Shown here: piece after piece, positions 1 to 5,891 of the stretch
Layout of the letters: each line of letters begins with the position of its first letter
Position numbering within the stretch: the stretch's first letter is position 1
NCBI GenBank assembly: GCA_017860075.1
Contig: JAFNAH010000097.1
Span: 1 to 6,092, forward strand
DNA: 6,092 nt
Direction of reading: 5' to 3'
Source: Acidobacteriota bacterium
GTDB lineage: Bacteria > Acidobacteriota > UBA6911
The notes under the pieces: generated by a model
Databases searched by the model: none
Seen by the model: only the letters and a program-made list of their open reading frames with translations
Told to the model about the DNA's origin: nothing
Position numbers and translations under genes: made by a program

Positions 1-124
1 CGGTGGTCCAACGCCACAGGTCAGCATCCAGCCCTGCGGCACAGAGTGCTGCGTGGTATTCCATCGTCATGGGCACAAGCCGTATCCGCCGCCCCTCGAG
101 TACCAGATGCTCATGGTCTGCCAT
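1..124 (-). CDS. GNAT-family N-acetyltransferase, N-terminal fragment
   Basis: Reading the minus strand from the ATG at 124 gives 41 open codons that run off the left edge. The peptide begins MADHEHLVLEGRRIRLVPMT and continues with MEYHAALCAAGL. The pattern 'L-GRRIRL-PMT-EYHAAL' is the usual opening of RimJ/RimL-type GNAT acetyltransferases, which move an acetyl group from acetyl-CoA to an amine; this opening corresponds to the first beta strand and helix. The acetyl-CoA binding motif lies outside the window, so catalysis and substrate cannot be judged. The start is supported by AGAGGGG at 130-136, 5 nt upstream. It lies downstream of the tRNA-Glu gene on the same strand, 135 nt away, and could receive read-through from the tRNA promoter. 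The family call rests on the N-terminus only. Confidence 0.7.
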   Translation of the reverse strand, partial: MADHEHLVLEGRRIRLVPMTMEYHAALCAAGLDADLWRWTT

Positions 125-140
125 GTCCACCCCTCTGCCT

Positions 141-169
141 CAGACAGCCTGCCGTATCTCGCCTGTCTG
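141..169. repeat. Small inverted repeat between tRNA-Glu and the GNAT gene
   Basis: CAGACAG at 141-147 is followed 15 nt later by its exact reverse complement CTGTCTG at 163-169. On the minus strand it sits after the tRNA 3' end and just before the GNAT ribosome-binding site. There is no T-run after either arm, so it is not a convincing intrinsic terminator. It may be a weak stem in the read-through transcript or chance. Confidence 0.25.
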
Positions 170-259
170 CTTGTCTTGCCCTTCACACTCGCCGATCAGC
201 ATCATGACGGTTACCCGGCTTCTGCGATTGAAATGCCTGACAAGGAAGGTCTCGAAGCT

Positions 260-335
260 TGGTAGCGCTACTCGGATTCGAACCGAGGTTTGATGGCTGA
301 GAACCACCCGTCCTAGTCCCCTAGACGATAGCGCC
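260..335 (-). tRNA. tRNA-Glu (anticodon CTC)
   Basis: The minus strand folds into a complete 76-nt cloverleaf. The acceptor GGCGCTA pairs with TAGCGCT. The D-arm GTC...GGAC has the TC linker before it, as in other bacterial tRNA-Glu genes. The anticodon stem GGTGG/CCATC holds the loop TTCTCAG, the variable loop AAAC has 4 nt, and the T-arm CTCGG/CCGAG holds the loop TTCGAAT. The anticodon CTC (plus-strand 299-301) reads the glutamate codon GAG. The terminal CCA is encoded (260-262). The first acceptor pair is a G-U wobble (G1 at 335, T72 at 264) and the discriminator base is A (263), which differs from the G73 of Escherichia coli tRNA-Glu. No second tRNA lies beside it, so it looks like a single-gene unit. 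Confidence 0.95.
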
Positions 336-351
336 TCACTGCGGGGAAATG

Positions 352-380
352 ATACTAGCAAAGGGAGATAGGCGCGTCAA
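352..380 (-). promoter_or_regulatory. Sigma70-type promoter of tRNA-Glu
   Basis: On the minus strand, TTGACG (plus 375-380) and TAGTAT (plus 352-357) are separated by exactly 17 nt. These match the -35 and -10 consensus at 5 of 6 and 4 of 6 positions. The mature tRNA 5' end is 16 nt past the -10 box, leaving a short leader of the kind RNase P removes. An A/T-rich stretch (TTTTATTT, plus 384-391) lies just upstream of the -35 box and could act as an UP element, as is common at stable-RNA promoters. The position relative to the tRNA makes this a strong call. Confidence 0.8.
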
Positions 381-400
381 CGGGAAATAAAAGTCGGCAC

Positions 401-413
401 GCGCCGGCGGCGC
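401..413. repeat. GC-rich hairpin upstream of the EamA gene
   Basis: GCGCC-GGC-GGCGC forms a 5-bp perfect stem with a 3-nt loop. It lies 22 nt before the EamA start, and about 20 nt upstream of the -35 box of the divergent tRNA promoter. It is followed on the plus strand by AAAAC, not by a T-run, so it is not a plus-strand terminator. On the minus strand the stem is preceded, not followed, by Ts. It could be a leader stem-loop of the transporter mRNA or a chance GC palindrome. Confidence 0.3.
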
Positions 414-435
414 AAAACAACACGGCAGGGGCTGT

Positions 436-1413
436 ATGTTAAGATTTGCGCTCCATTTCCCGGGGGGCGGGATGCGGAGATCCGGACTTCTGCTGGTAGT
501 GCTGGCGGCCATGCTCTGGGGAACCGATTCCCTCTTCCGCCGCCCCCTGACCCGATCTCTGTCGCCGGTCACCATAGTCTTCCTCGAGCATTTGGTCCTT
601 GTGCTGGTGATGTTGCCGTTCCTGTTCCGGTCTGCCCCGGTTCTCCGGAACCTGGGCAGGAGGGACTGGGTCGCACTCGCTTTTATTGCGCTGGGCGGAT
701 CGGTGGCCGCCACGAGCCTGTTTACCTTCGCAATCAAGCATGGAAACCCCAGCGTTGCCGCCTTGCTGCAGAAAACGCAGCCCATTTTCACCCTGCTCCT
801 GGCCAAGTGGATTCTGGGGGAGCGGCCCGGCCGCTGGTTCTGGTTCTGTTTCCCGCCTGCCGTGGCCGGCGCTTATCTCGTCGCGGCGCCGGATTGGCGT
901 GCGGCGTTTGCGTTCAACCTGCAACAGCCGGAGACCGCACTCGCGGCCATGGGAGCCGCCGCGTTGTGGGGATCATCCACTGTTTTCGGCCGCTACGTGG
1001 TTGCCAGGGTGCCGGCCCTCGTCCTGACAGGTTTGAGATTTGCGATCTCACTGCCCATGCTGGTGCTCCTGTATGTAATCCAGCCCCGGTTGGATCGCAG
1101 CCTGCCGGCGAGTATCGACGCGACTTTCTCGATTGTCGCCATGGCGCTGATACCGGGGCTCCTGGCACTCATCTTCTATTACCAGGGACTCCGTTCAACT
1201 TCGGCGTCTCTGGCCTCGATCGGCGAACTGGCTTTTCCCATAACCGCGGTAACCGCCAACTGGTATCTCCTCGGGAGCCGGTTGACGGTGTCGCAAATCC
1301 TGGGCGCCTGCATACTGGTGGCAGCCGTGACACTCCTGACCGTCCTGGGATCGACGAATTCAGCGCCGCCTCGGGCTCGCGAAGGCAGCACCCCGGGAGA
1401 GTGGACTGCATGA
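436..1413 (+). CDS. EamA/DMT-superfamily permease (10 TM)
   Basis: The 325-residue protein is almost entirely hydrophobic segments separated by short charged loops, as in the ten-helix drug/metabolite transporters of the inner membrane. It consists of two EamA repeats, about residues 15-150 and 165-305. The typical signatures are visible: AAMLWGTDSLF in helix 1, QKTQPIFTLLLAKWILGER (112-130) at the end of repeat 1, and the matching ELAFPITAVTANWYLLGSRL (264-283) in repeat 2. The tail (304-325) is polar. The substrate cannot be told from sequence; family members export amino acids or other metabolites. Two starts are possible. The ATG at 436 has AGGGG 4 nt upstream. The ATG at 472 (residue 13, MRRSGLLL) sits at the usual family N-terminus behind a G-rich stretch. 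The outer limit is given here, but 472 is at least as likely. The gene is divergent from the tRNA and ends 92 nt before ispH. Confidence 0.88.
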   Translation: MLRFALHFPGGGMRRSGLLLVVLAAMLWGTDSLFRRPLTRSLSPVTIVFLEHLVLVLVMLPFLFRSAPVLRNLGRRDWVALAFIALGGSVAATSLFTFAIKHGNPSVAALLQKTQPIFTLLLAKWILGERPGRWFWFCFPPAVAGAYLVAAPDWRAAFAFNLQQPETALAAMGAAALWGSSTVFGRYVVARVPALVLTGLRFAISLPMLVLLYVIQPRLDRSLPASIDATFSIVAMALIPGLLALIFYYQGLRSTSASLASIGELAFPITAVTANWYLLGSRLTVSQILGACILVAAVTLLTVLGSTNSAPPRAREGSTPGEWTA

Positions 1414-1477
1414 AGAAGCCCGTAGAGTTGCACGCAGCGTTCAGGTAAACTATTGGATTTGAATAAAGCACGAGGCT

Positions 1478-1487
1478 AGATCGATCT
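1478..1487. promoter_or_regulatory. Perfect 10-bp palindrome upstream of ispH
   Basis: AGATCGATCT is a perfect palindrome 18 nt before the ispH start codon, in the 92-nt gap after the EamA gene. Its position would suit an operator site for a dimeric regulator. No clearly matching -35/-10 pair was found in this gap; the best weak candidate is TTGGAT (1453-1458), 18 nt, TAGATC (1477-1482), whose -10 box would overlap the palindrome. A 10-bp palindrome can occur by chance, so this is tentative. Confidence 0.2.
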
Positions 1488-1505
1488 GTTGGGCTGTGTC
1501 TTGCT

Positions 1506-2528
1506 ATGCTGTCAGGCCAAAATGAGATATCAGCTTCGGAGGACGGGCGGAAGCTCGTCCTGGCAACGCCCCGCGGCTTTTGCGCGGGCGTAGTCCGAGC
1601 TATCGATATCGTCAATCTTGCGCTCAGGACCTACGGTCAGCCGCTTTACGTCAGGCGCGAGATTGTCCATAACAGTTTTGTTGTCAGTGAGTTGCGCGCT
1701 CGAGGGGTCATTTTCGTCGACGAACTCGACGATGTTCCGGCAGGCGCTCGAGTGATCTTCAGTGCGCACGGGGTGTCGCCTGACGTCCGCCGCATGGCCG
1801 CAGAACGGGGACTGAAGGTAATAGATGCCAGCTGCCCATTGGTCATCAAAGTGCACCGCGAGGCGGTAAGGTATGCCCAGCAGGATTACACGATCATCCT
1901 GATCGGTCATGCGGATCACGATGAAGTCATCGGTACTCTCGGCGAGGCTCCGAATTCCATCCGGATCATCAGCAGCGCGGAAGAAGTCGCTGCGCTCCGG
2001 GTGCCGAACCCGGAACGGGTCGCGTGTCTCACGCAGACGACTTTGAGCCTTGACGACACCCGCGAGATATATGAACGGCTGCGGGAGAGATTCCCGTCCA
2101 TTCAGGGGCCACCCTCTGAGGACATCTGCTACGCCACTCAGAACCGCCAACACGCAGTAAAGGAACTGGCACGCCATGTTGAGGTTGTGCTCGTAGTCGG
2201 TTCCGCCAATTCCTCCAATTCGTGCCGCCTGGTGGAGGTCGCCAGGAGCGCAGGTGTAGCGGCGCACCTGATAGGTACCGCGGACGACATCCGTCCGGTC
2301 TGGCTGGAAAGCATTCGAACTGCAGGTCTTACGGCGGGAGCATCGGTTCCGGAGAACCTGGTCGATCTCGTGATCGAGCGGATGCGCTCCCTGGGCTTCA
2401 CGCAGGTTGTGAACGCAGGTGGAATCGTTGAGAAAGTGGAGTTTGCCCTGCCCGGGGAACTCATGTTCGATGCCACAGGGTCCGAGCAGGGGGCGAGCGG
2501 GATTGCCGCCTCCTCGGCTCGCGGATAG
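1506..2528 (+). CDS. ispH: 4-hydroxy-3-methylbut-2-enyl diphosphate reductase (IspH/LytB)
   Basis: IspH is the last enzyme of the MEP pathway. It reduces HMBPP to IPP and DMAPP with a [4Fe-4S] cluster in the cytoplasm. The three cluster cysteines are present: C26 in PRGFCAGV, C110 in IDASCPLVIKVH, and C208 in ICYATQNRQ. Substrate-binding motifs are also in place: H55 in REIVHNSFVV, H88 in FSAHGVS, E140 in HDEVIGTLGE, TQTTLS (176-181), NSSNS (235-239), and GASVPENLV near the C-terminus. At 340 residues it is slightly longer than the E. coli enzyme, because of a short N-terminal lead and a low-complexity tail after residue 315 (ATGSEQGASGIAASSARG). The ATG at 1506 is the only usual in-frame start before the first cysteine, although no good Shine-Dalgarno precedes it. 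hpnA starts 5 nt after the stop, so the two are probably co-transcribed, linking precursor supply to hopanoid synthesis. Confidence 0.96.
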   Translation: MLSGQNEISASEDGRKLVLATPRGFCAGVVRAIDIVNLALRTYGQPLYVRREIVHNSFVVSELRARGVIFVDELDDVPAGARVIFSAHGVSPDVRRMAAERGLKVIDASCPLVIKVHREAVRYAQQDYTIILIGHADHDEVIGTLGEAPNSIRIISSAEEVAALRVPNPERVACLTQTTLSLDDTREIYERLRERFPSIQGPPSEDICYATQNRQHAVKELARHVEVVLVVGSANSSNSCRLVEVARSAGVAAHLIGTADDIRPVWLESIRTAGLTAGASVPENLVDLVIERMRSLGFTQVVNAGGIVEKVEFALPGELMFDATGSEQGASGIAASSARG

Positions 2529-2533
2529 GGGCC

Positions 2534-3574
2534 ATGATCGACGATCTTACATTCGTGACGGGTGCAACGGGTTTCGTCGGCAGCCACGTGGTGCGTCAAT
2601 TACTGCTCCGCGGGGACCGCGTCAGGATCCTCGCGCGAAACTCAAGCCGCAAGTCGAACGTGGAGGGACTCGGCTGCGAGATCGTGATCGGGGATCTCAA
2701 GAACATGAGCTCACTGATCCGGTGCGTCCAGGGATGCCGTCGCATTTACCACCTCGCCGCAGACTTCCGTTTCTGGTCCCGCGACACCGGCGAGATCTAC
2801 GAAAGCAACGTTGCCGGCACACGCAACCTGCTCTCGGCCTGCTGCGAGGCCAATGTCGAGAAGGTGGTCTATACCAGCACGGCGGGGACCATCGGATTCA
2901 GCAAGGGTAACCTGCCGGGTGATGAAGATACCCCGGTCAGCCTGGACGACATGATCGGGCACTACCAGCGCTCGAAGTTCATGGCAGAGCAGGTGGCGCT
3001 CGAATTCGCCGCTTCAGGCCTCCCTCTGGTCATCGTGAATCCGACGATGCCGGTCGGGGCCGGAGACATCAAGCCCACGCCGATGGGGAAGATGATACTG
3101 GATTTCATCCGCGGACGGATGCCGGCGTACGTGAACACCAGCATGAACATCGTCTGCGTCGATGACGTGGCTCGCGGGCATCTCCTGGCGGAGGAAAAGG
3201 GCCGGCCGGGGGAGCGTTATATCCTGGCGGGCGAGGACTGGAGCCTCGAGGAGATTCTCGACACGCTTGCCAGCATCTCCGGACGCCTCACGCCGAGAGT
3301 GGTGATCCCCCGCATCGTTGCATTGTGTGCCGCCTACATGGACAACCTGGTGATGGGGACACTATTGCGACGGGAACCGACTATTCCCCTCGATGCCGTC
3401 AGGTTGGCCGGTTGCAGGAACTACGTCAGCGGCGAAAGGGCGCGGAGCGAGCTGGGCTACAAAACGAGACCTGTCGAGCAGGGACTGCGCGAAGCCGTCG
3501 AGTACTTCCTCTATGAATGGCAGCCCGCCTCGGCCCACGATCGGATTTCGAATCTACGGCCGGATGCGGTGTAG
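2534..3574 (+). CDS. hpnA: Hopanoid-associated sugar epimerase HpnA
   Basis: The 346-residue protein is an extended short-chain dehydrogenase/reductase (NAD-dependent epimerase/dehydratase type). The Rossmann motif is TGATGFVG at residues 9-16. Strand beta-2 ends in RILAR (31-35) with a basic rather than acidic residue, which favours NADP(H). The catalytic set is S115/T116 in VYTSTAGTIG with Y144 and K148 in YQRSK. The HpnA subgroup is recognisable from HLAADFRFWSRDTGEIYESN (73-92), from VNPTMPVGAGDIKPTPMGK (168-186), and from GRMPAYV followed by NIVCVDDVARGHLLA (205-219). HpnA genes occur in hopanoid clusters of many bacteria; a role in side-chain sugar metabolism is proposed, but the exact reaction is not established to my knowledge. 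The start at 2534 is preceded by AGGGG (2527-2531) overlapping the ispH stop region, which suggests translational coupling. The length is typical, and no frameshift or missing motif was seen. Confidence 0.93.
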   Translation: MIDDLTFVTGATGFVGSHVVRQLLLRGDRVRILARNSSRKSNVEGLGCEIVIGDLKNMSSLIRCVQGCRRIYHLAADFRFWSRDTGEIYESNVAGTRNLLSACCEANVEKVVYTSTAGTIGFSKGNLPGDEDTPVSLDDMIGHYQRSKFMAEQVALEFAASGLPLVIVNPTMPVGAGDIKPTPMGKMILDFIRGRMPAYVNTSMNIVCVDDVARGHLLAEEKGRPGERYILAGEDWSLEEILDTLASISGRLTPRVVIPRIVALCAAYMDNLVMGTLLRREPTIPLDAVRLAGCRNYVSGERARSELGYKTRPVEQGLREAVEYFLYEWQPASAHDRISNLRPDAV

Positions 3575-3598
3575 AAGGCATTTGGATACGACCGGAGT

Positions 3599-4705
3599 AT
3601 GAATAAGACTGAGACCGTGACTATCGACAAACACGCCGATCCTTCCGCGGTGCCGTCGGTGATGCAGGCAGCGGTCTACCAGGGCCGCGACAGGGTCGAG
3701 TTGCGTGAGGTCCCGGTTCCCGGGATCGGCGAAGGCGAAATACTGGTCCGCGTCGGGGCATGCGGCGTGTGCGCCACCGACATCAAGAAGATCGAGCTCG
3801 GTCTCGTCCCGCCCCCTCGTATCTTCGGCCACGAGATCGCCGGGACCGTGGTCCGCGCCGGCAGGAAGGTCACGAAGTTCGAGCCCGGCGCCAGAGTCGT
3901 GGTGCACCACCACGTTCCATGCCGTTGCTGTTTCTACTGCCGGCGGAAGCTTTACTCGCAGTGCGACATCTACCGTCGCACCGGAACTACCGCAGGGTTT
4001 GAGCCCGCCGGAGGCGGCTTCGCGGAGTACGTCCGTGTCATGGATTGGATTGTCGAAGCCGGAACGGTGGAGATTCCCGATGGGATCAGTTTCGAGGAAG
4101 CCAGCTTCCTGGAGCCTCTCAACACCTGCCTCAAGGCGCTGGAGACGGCCGAACTGGCGCCTGGCGAGGTGGTACTTGTTGTCGGACAGGGTCCGATCGG
4201 TCTGCTCTTGACGCAGGCGGCGCGCCATAACGGTTGCACGGTCGTGGGGCTGGACCTGATGGAAAGCCGATTGCGTGTCGCACGCGAGTTGGGCGCGAAC
4301 TTCGCGCTGAACCCCGGGAAGGAGTCCGTGGAGGGAATATTGGCCGGCATCACCGAAGGTCGGGGTGCCGACCTCGCGATCGTGGCGACGGCGGTTCCCG
4401 ACGTTGTTGTCATGGCCCAGAAACAAGTCCGGCGGGGAGGGAGGGTCCTGCTCTTCGCACAGACCGTGCCTGAAGAGATCATTCCTGTCGACGCCTCCAG
4501 AATATGCATGGAGGAAAAGAAGCTTGTAGGCAGTTACAGCTCCTCGGTGGAACTCCAGGATGAGGCCGCGCGCTTGATTTTCGGCCGAAGAGTGAACGTA
4601 TCCCGGCTGATCACGCACCGGCTTCCGCTTGCGCGCCTGCTGGATGGCATTCACATAGCATCGCATCCTTCCGAGGACTCACTCAAGGTTGTGATAAACC
4701 CATGA
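3599..4705 (+). CDS. Zinc-dependent MDR dehydrogenase 1 (sorbitol/threonine dehydrogenase-like)
   Basis: This is a medium-chain dehydrogenase/reductase of 368 residues that would oxidise or reduce an alcohol or polyol with NAD(P). The GroES-like catalytic domain spans about 22-165 and the Rossmann domain about 185-320. Catalytic zinc residues are C58 (CGVCATD), H78 and E79 (GHE), and E172 (LEP). The structural zinc lobe is complete with C108, C111, C114 and C122 (x2, x2, x7 spacing), plus an extra C110 and a histidine run H103-H105 just before it. The nucleotide motif is VVGQGPIG (194-201), and D219 at the end of beta-2 points to NAD(H). Residues 1-21 precede the usual family start MQAAVYQG, so translation may instead begin at the ATG at 3662; GGAG at 3594-3597 is too close to the 3599 ATG to be an ideal site. 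The gene lies 24 nt after hpnA and overlaps the next gene. The substrate is unknown. Confidence 0.9.
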   Translation: MNKTETVTIDKHADPSAVPSVMQAAVYQGRDRVELREVPVPGIGEGEILVRVGACGVCATDIKKIELGLVPPPRIFGHEIAGTVVRAGRKVTKFEPGARVVVHHHVPCRCCFYCRRKLYSQCDIYRRTGTTAGFEPAGGGFAEYVRVMDWIVEAGTVEIPDGISFEEASFLEPLNTCLKALETAELAPGEVVLVVGQGPIGLLLTQAARHNGCTVVGLDLMESRLRVARELGANFALNPGKESVEGILAGITEGRGADLAIVATAVPDVVVMAQKQVRRGGRVLLFAQTVPEEIIPVDASRICMEEKKLVGSYSSSVELQDEAARLIFGRRVNVSRLITHRLPLARLLDGIHIASHPSEDSLKVVINP

Positions 4706-5763
4706 GAGAATTGATAAAGGTTTCCCGCGAGAAGATGACTGCCGCGGTGCTCTACGGGAAACGGGACGTAAGAATAGAGCAGATCCCCATCCCGCGCGCG
4801 GGCCCGGGGGAAGTGCTCGTCCGCATCAAGGCGGCGCTCACTTGCGGAACCGACCTCAAGGTCTACCGCCAGGGGTTTCACGCCCGGATGATCGTCCCGC
4901 CTTCCGTGTTCGGGCACGAACTGTCAGGAGTGGTCGAAGAGATAGGCGAAGGCGTGGATAGCTTTGCCCCGGGGATGAGAGTGGTATCGGCGAACTCCGG
5001 CCCGTGCAACGAGTGTTTCTTCTGCGAACGGCACCTGGCGAATCTTTGTGAAGACCTGCATTTCATTAACGGTGCCTACGCTGAGTTCATAAGGATCCCT
5101 GAGAGAATCGTACGTCAGAACCTCCTGATATTGCCCGATAACGTCAGCTTTCACGAAGCCGCGCTGGTGGAACCGCTCGCCTGCGTCCTGCGCGCCGCGG
5201 AGGAAACAGGCATCGTGGAGGGAGACACGGTGGTGGTCATCGGTCTGGGCCCGATCGGACTCATGTTCGTCCAGATCCTGAAGAGCCTCGGCGCCACTGT
5301 CATCGCCGCCGGCAAGAGGGAGTACCAGCTCGGTGTGGCGAGGAAGATGGGCGCTGACTATGTCGTGGACTCCACGCACTCGAACGTAGTCGAACAGGTG
5401 CGCAAGATCACCAACGGTCGCAGGGGAGCCGATTTCGTCATCGAAGCGGTCGGAACGACCGAAACCTGGCAAAAAGCAATGGGAATGGTGCGCCGGGGCG
5501 GAACCATCAATCTCTTCGGGGGCTGCCCGTCAGGCACGCACATACCCCTGGATACGACGCTGATTCACTATTCGGAGATCACGATCAAAGCCAGCTTCCA
5601 CCACACGCCGCGGCACATCCGCGAAGCGCTCGACGCCATACACCGCGGGGAGATTCGCCCCCGGTCGTTGATCACAGGCGAGGAACGTCTGACGTCCCTG
5701 CATGAGGTCCTGGAGAGACTGCTGACGAGGAACGGTGATCTCAAGGTCGCGATTATCCCCTGA
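4702..5763 (+). CDS. Zinc-dependent MDR dehydrogenase 2 (sorbitol/threonine dehydrogenase-like)
   Basis: This 353-residue medium-chain dehydrogenase is related to the gene before it but clearly diverged. Catalytic zinc residues are C48 (LTCGTD), H72 and E73 (GHE), and E157 (VEP). The structural zinc cysteines C102, C105, C108 and C116 are all present. The nucleotide motif is VIGLGPIG (179-186). The end of beta-2 reads AAGKRE (202-207), with no acidic residue but basic ones at 205-206, which suggests NADP(H) rather than NAD(H). The start ATG at 4702 shares ATGA with the stop of dehydrogenase 1, a 4-nt overlap typical of translational coupling. The ATG at 4735 (residue 12, MTAAVLYGK) is where family members usually begin and is a real alternative. 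Its place between hpnA and a squalene synthase-type gene suggests a role in hopanoid or squalene metabolism. The reaction is unknown, and a polyol substrate is only an inference from family resemblance. Confidence 0.9.
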   Translation: MRELIKVSREKMTAAVLYGKRDVRIEQIPIPRAGPGEVLVRIKAALTCGTDLKVYRQGFHARMIVPPSVFGHELSGVVEEIGEGVDSFAPGMRVVSANSGPCNECFFCERHLANLCEDLHFINGAYAEFIRIPERIVRQNLLILPDNVSFHEAALVEPLACVLRAAEETGIVEGDTVVVIGLGPIGLMFVQILKSLGATVIAAGKREYQLGVARKMGADYVVDSTHSNVVEQVRKITNGRRGADFVIEAVGTTETWQKAMGMVRRGGTINLFGGCPSGTHIPLDTTLIHYSEITIKASFHHTPRHIREALDAIHRGEIRPRSLITGEERLTSLHEVLERLLTRNGDLKVAIIP

Positions 5764-5766
5764 AAT

Positions 5767-5822
5767 AGAATACAGAATTCAGAACTCAGAATTCAGAATT
5801 CAGAACCCAGAATTCAGGATAC
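5767..5822 (+). repeat. Tandem heptamer array, 8 units of AGAATTC type
   Basis: Eight in-phase 7-nt units follow each other without gaps: AGAATAC, AGAATTC, AGAACTC, AGAATTC, AGAATTC, AGAACCC, AGAATTC, AGGATAC. Four are identical to the consensus AGAATTC, and the rest differ at one to three positions. The array starts 3 nt after the stop of dehydrogenase 2. Similar short tandem heptamers are known from other bacteria, for example the STRR repeats of filamentous cyanobacteria. Here it forms the left arm of an inverted structure with 5851-5878. Confidence 0.9.
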
Positions 5823-5850
5823 TCGGTTCGGGAGCTCAGGTCTTCCTTCG

Positions 5851-5878
5851 GAATTCTGCATTCTGACTTCTGCATTCT
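5851..5878 (-). repeat. Inverted heptamer array, 4 units
   Basis: Read on the minus strand, this stretch is four heptamers of the same family: AGAATGC, AGAAGTC, AGAATGC, AGAATTC. They oppose the direct array at 5767-5822. In RNA, 5788-5815 could pair with 5851-5878 at about 24 of 28 positions, with a perfect innermost 7 bp (5809-5815 with 5851-5857) and a 35-nt loop. No T-run follows, so it is not a standard intrinsic terminator. The right arm ends 13 nt before the next start codon. Confidence 0.85.
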
Positions 5879-5891
5879 GCTTGAGCCCGAT

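Noticed and set aside
141..169. Possible terminator of the tRNA-Glu transcript
   Set aside because: The stem has only 7 bp with a 15-nt loop, and neither strand has a T-run after it. It is listed only as a small inverted repeat.
140..361. 73-codon minus-strand open frame across the tRNA-Glu gene
   Set aside because: It reads straight through the tRNA cloverleaf and part of its promoter, and has no recognisable protein motif.
1414..1505. Clear sigma70 promoter for ispH
   Set aside because: Candidates such as TTGCAC-17 nt-TATTGG and TTGGAT-18 nt-TAGATC each match only about half of the consensus, so none is called with confidence.
1530..2267. 245-codon minus-strand open frame opposite ispH
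   Set aside because: It is a shadow of ispH, whose iron-sulfur cysteines and substrate motifs are all in the plus-strand frame.
3554..4666. 370-codon open frame on the minus strand opposite dehydrogenase 1
   Set aside because: It lies entirely antisense to a well-supported zinc dehydrogenase, and its translation shows no recognisable motif. Long antisense frames are expected in GC-rich coding DNA.
5767..5878. Possible CRISPR array
   Set aside because: Units are 7 nt with no spacers between them, and the second block is inverted. This is a short tandem repeat, not a CRISPR.
5767..5891. Possible intrinsic terminator after dehydrogenase 2
   Set aside because: The hairpin is long and A/T-rich with mismatches, and no T-run follows the right arm. 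It may still affect transcription, but it does not fit a standard terminator.
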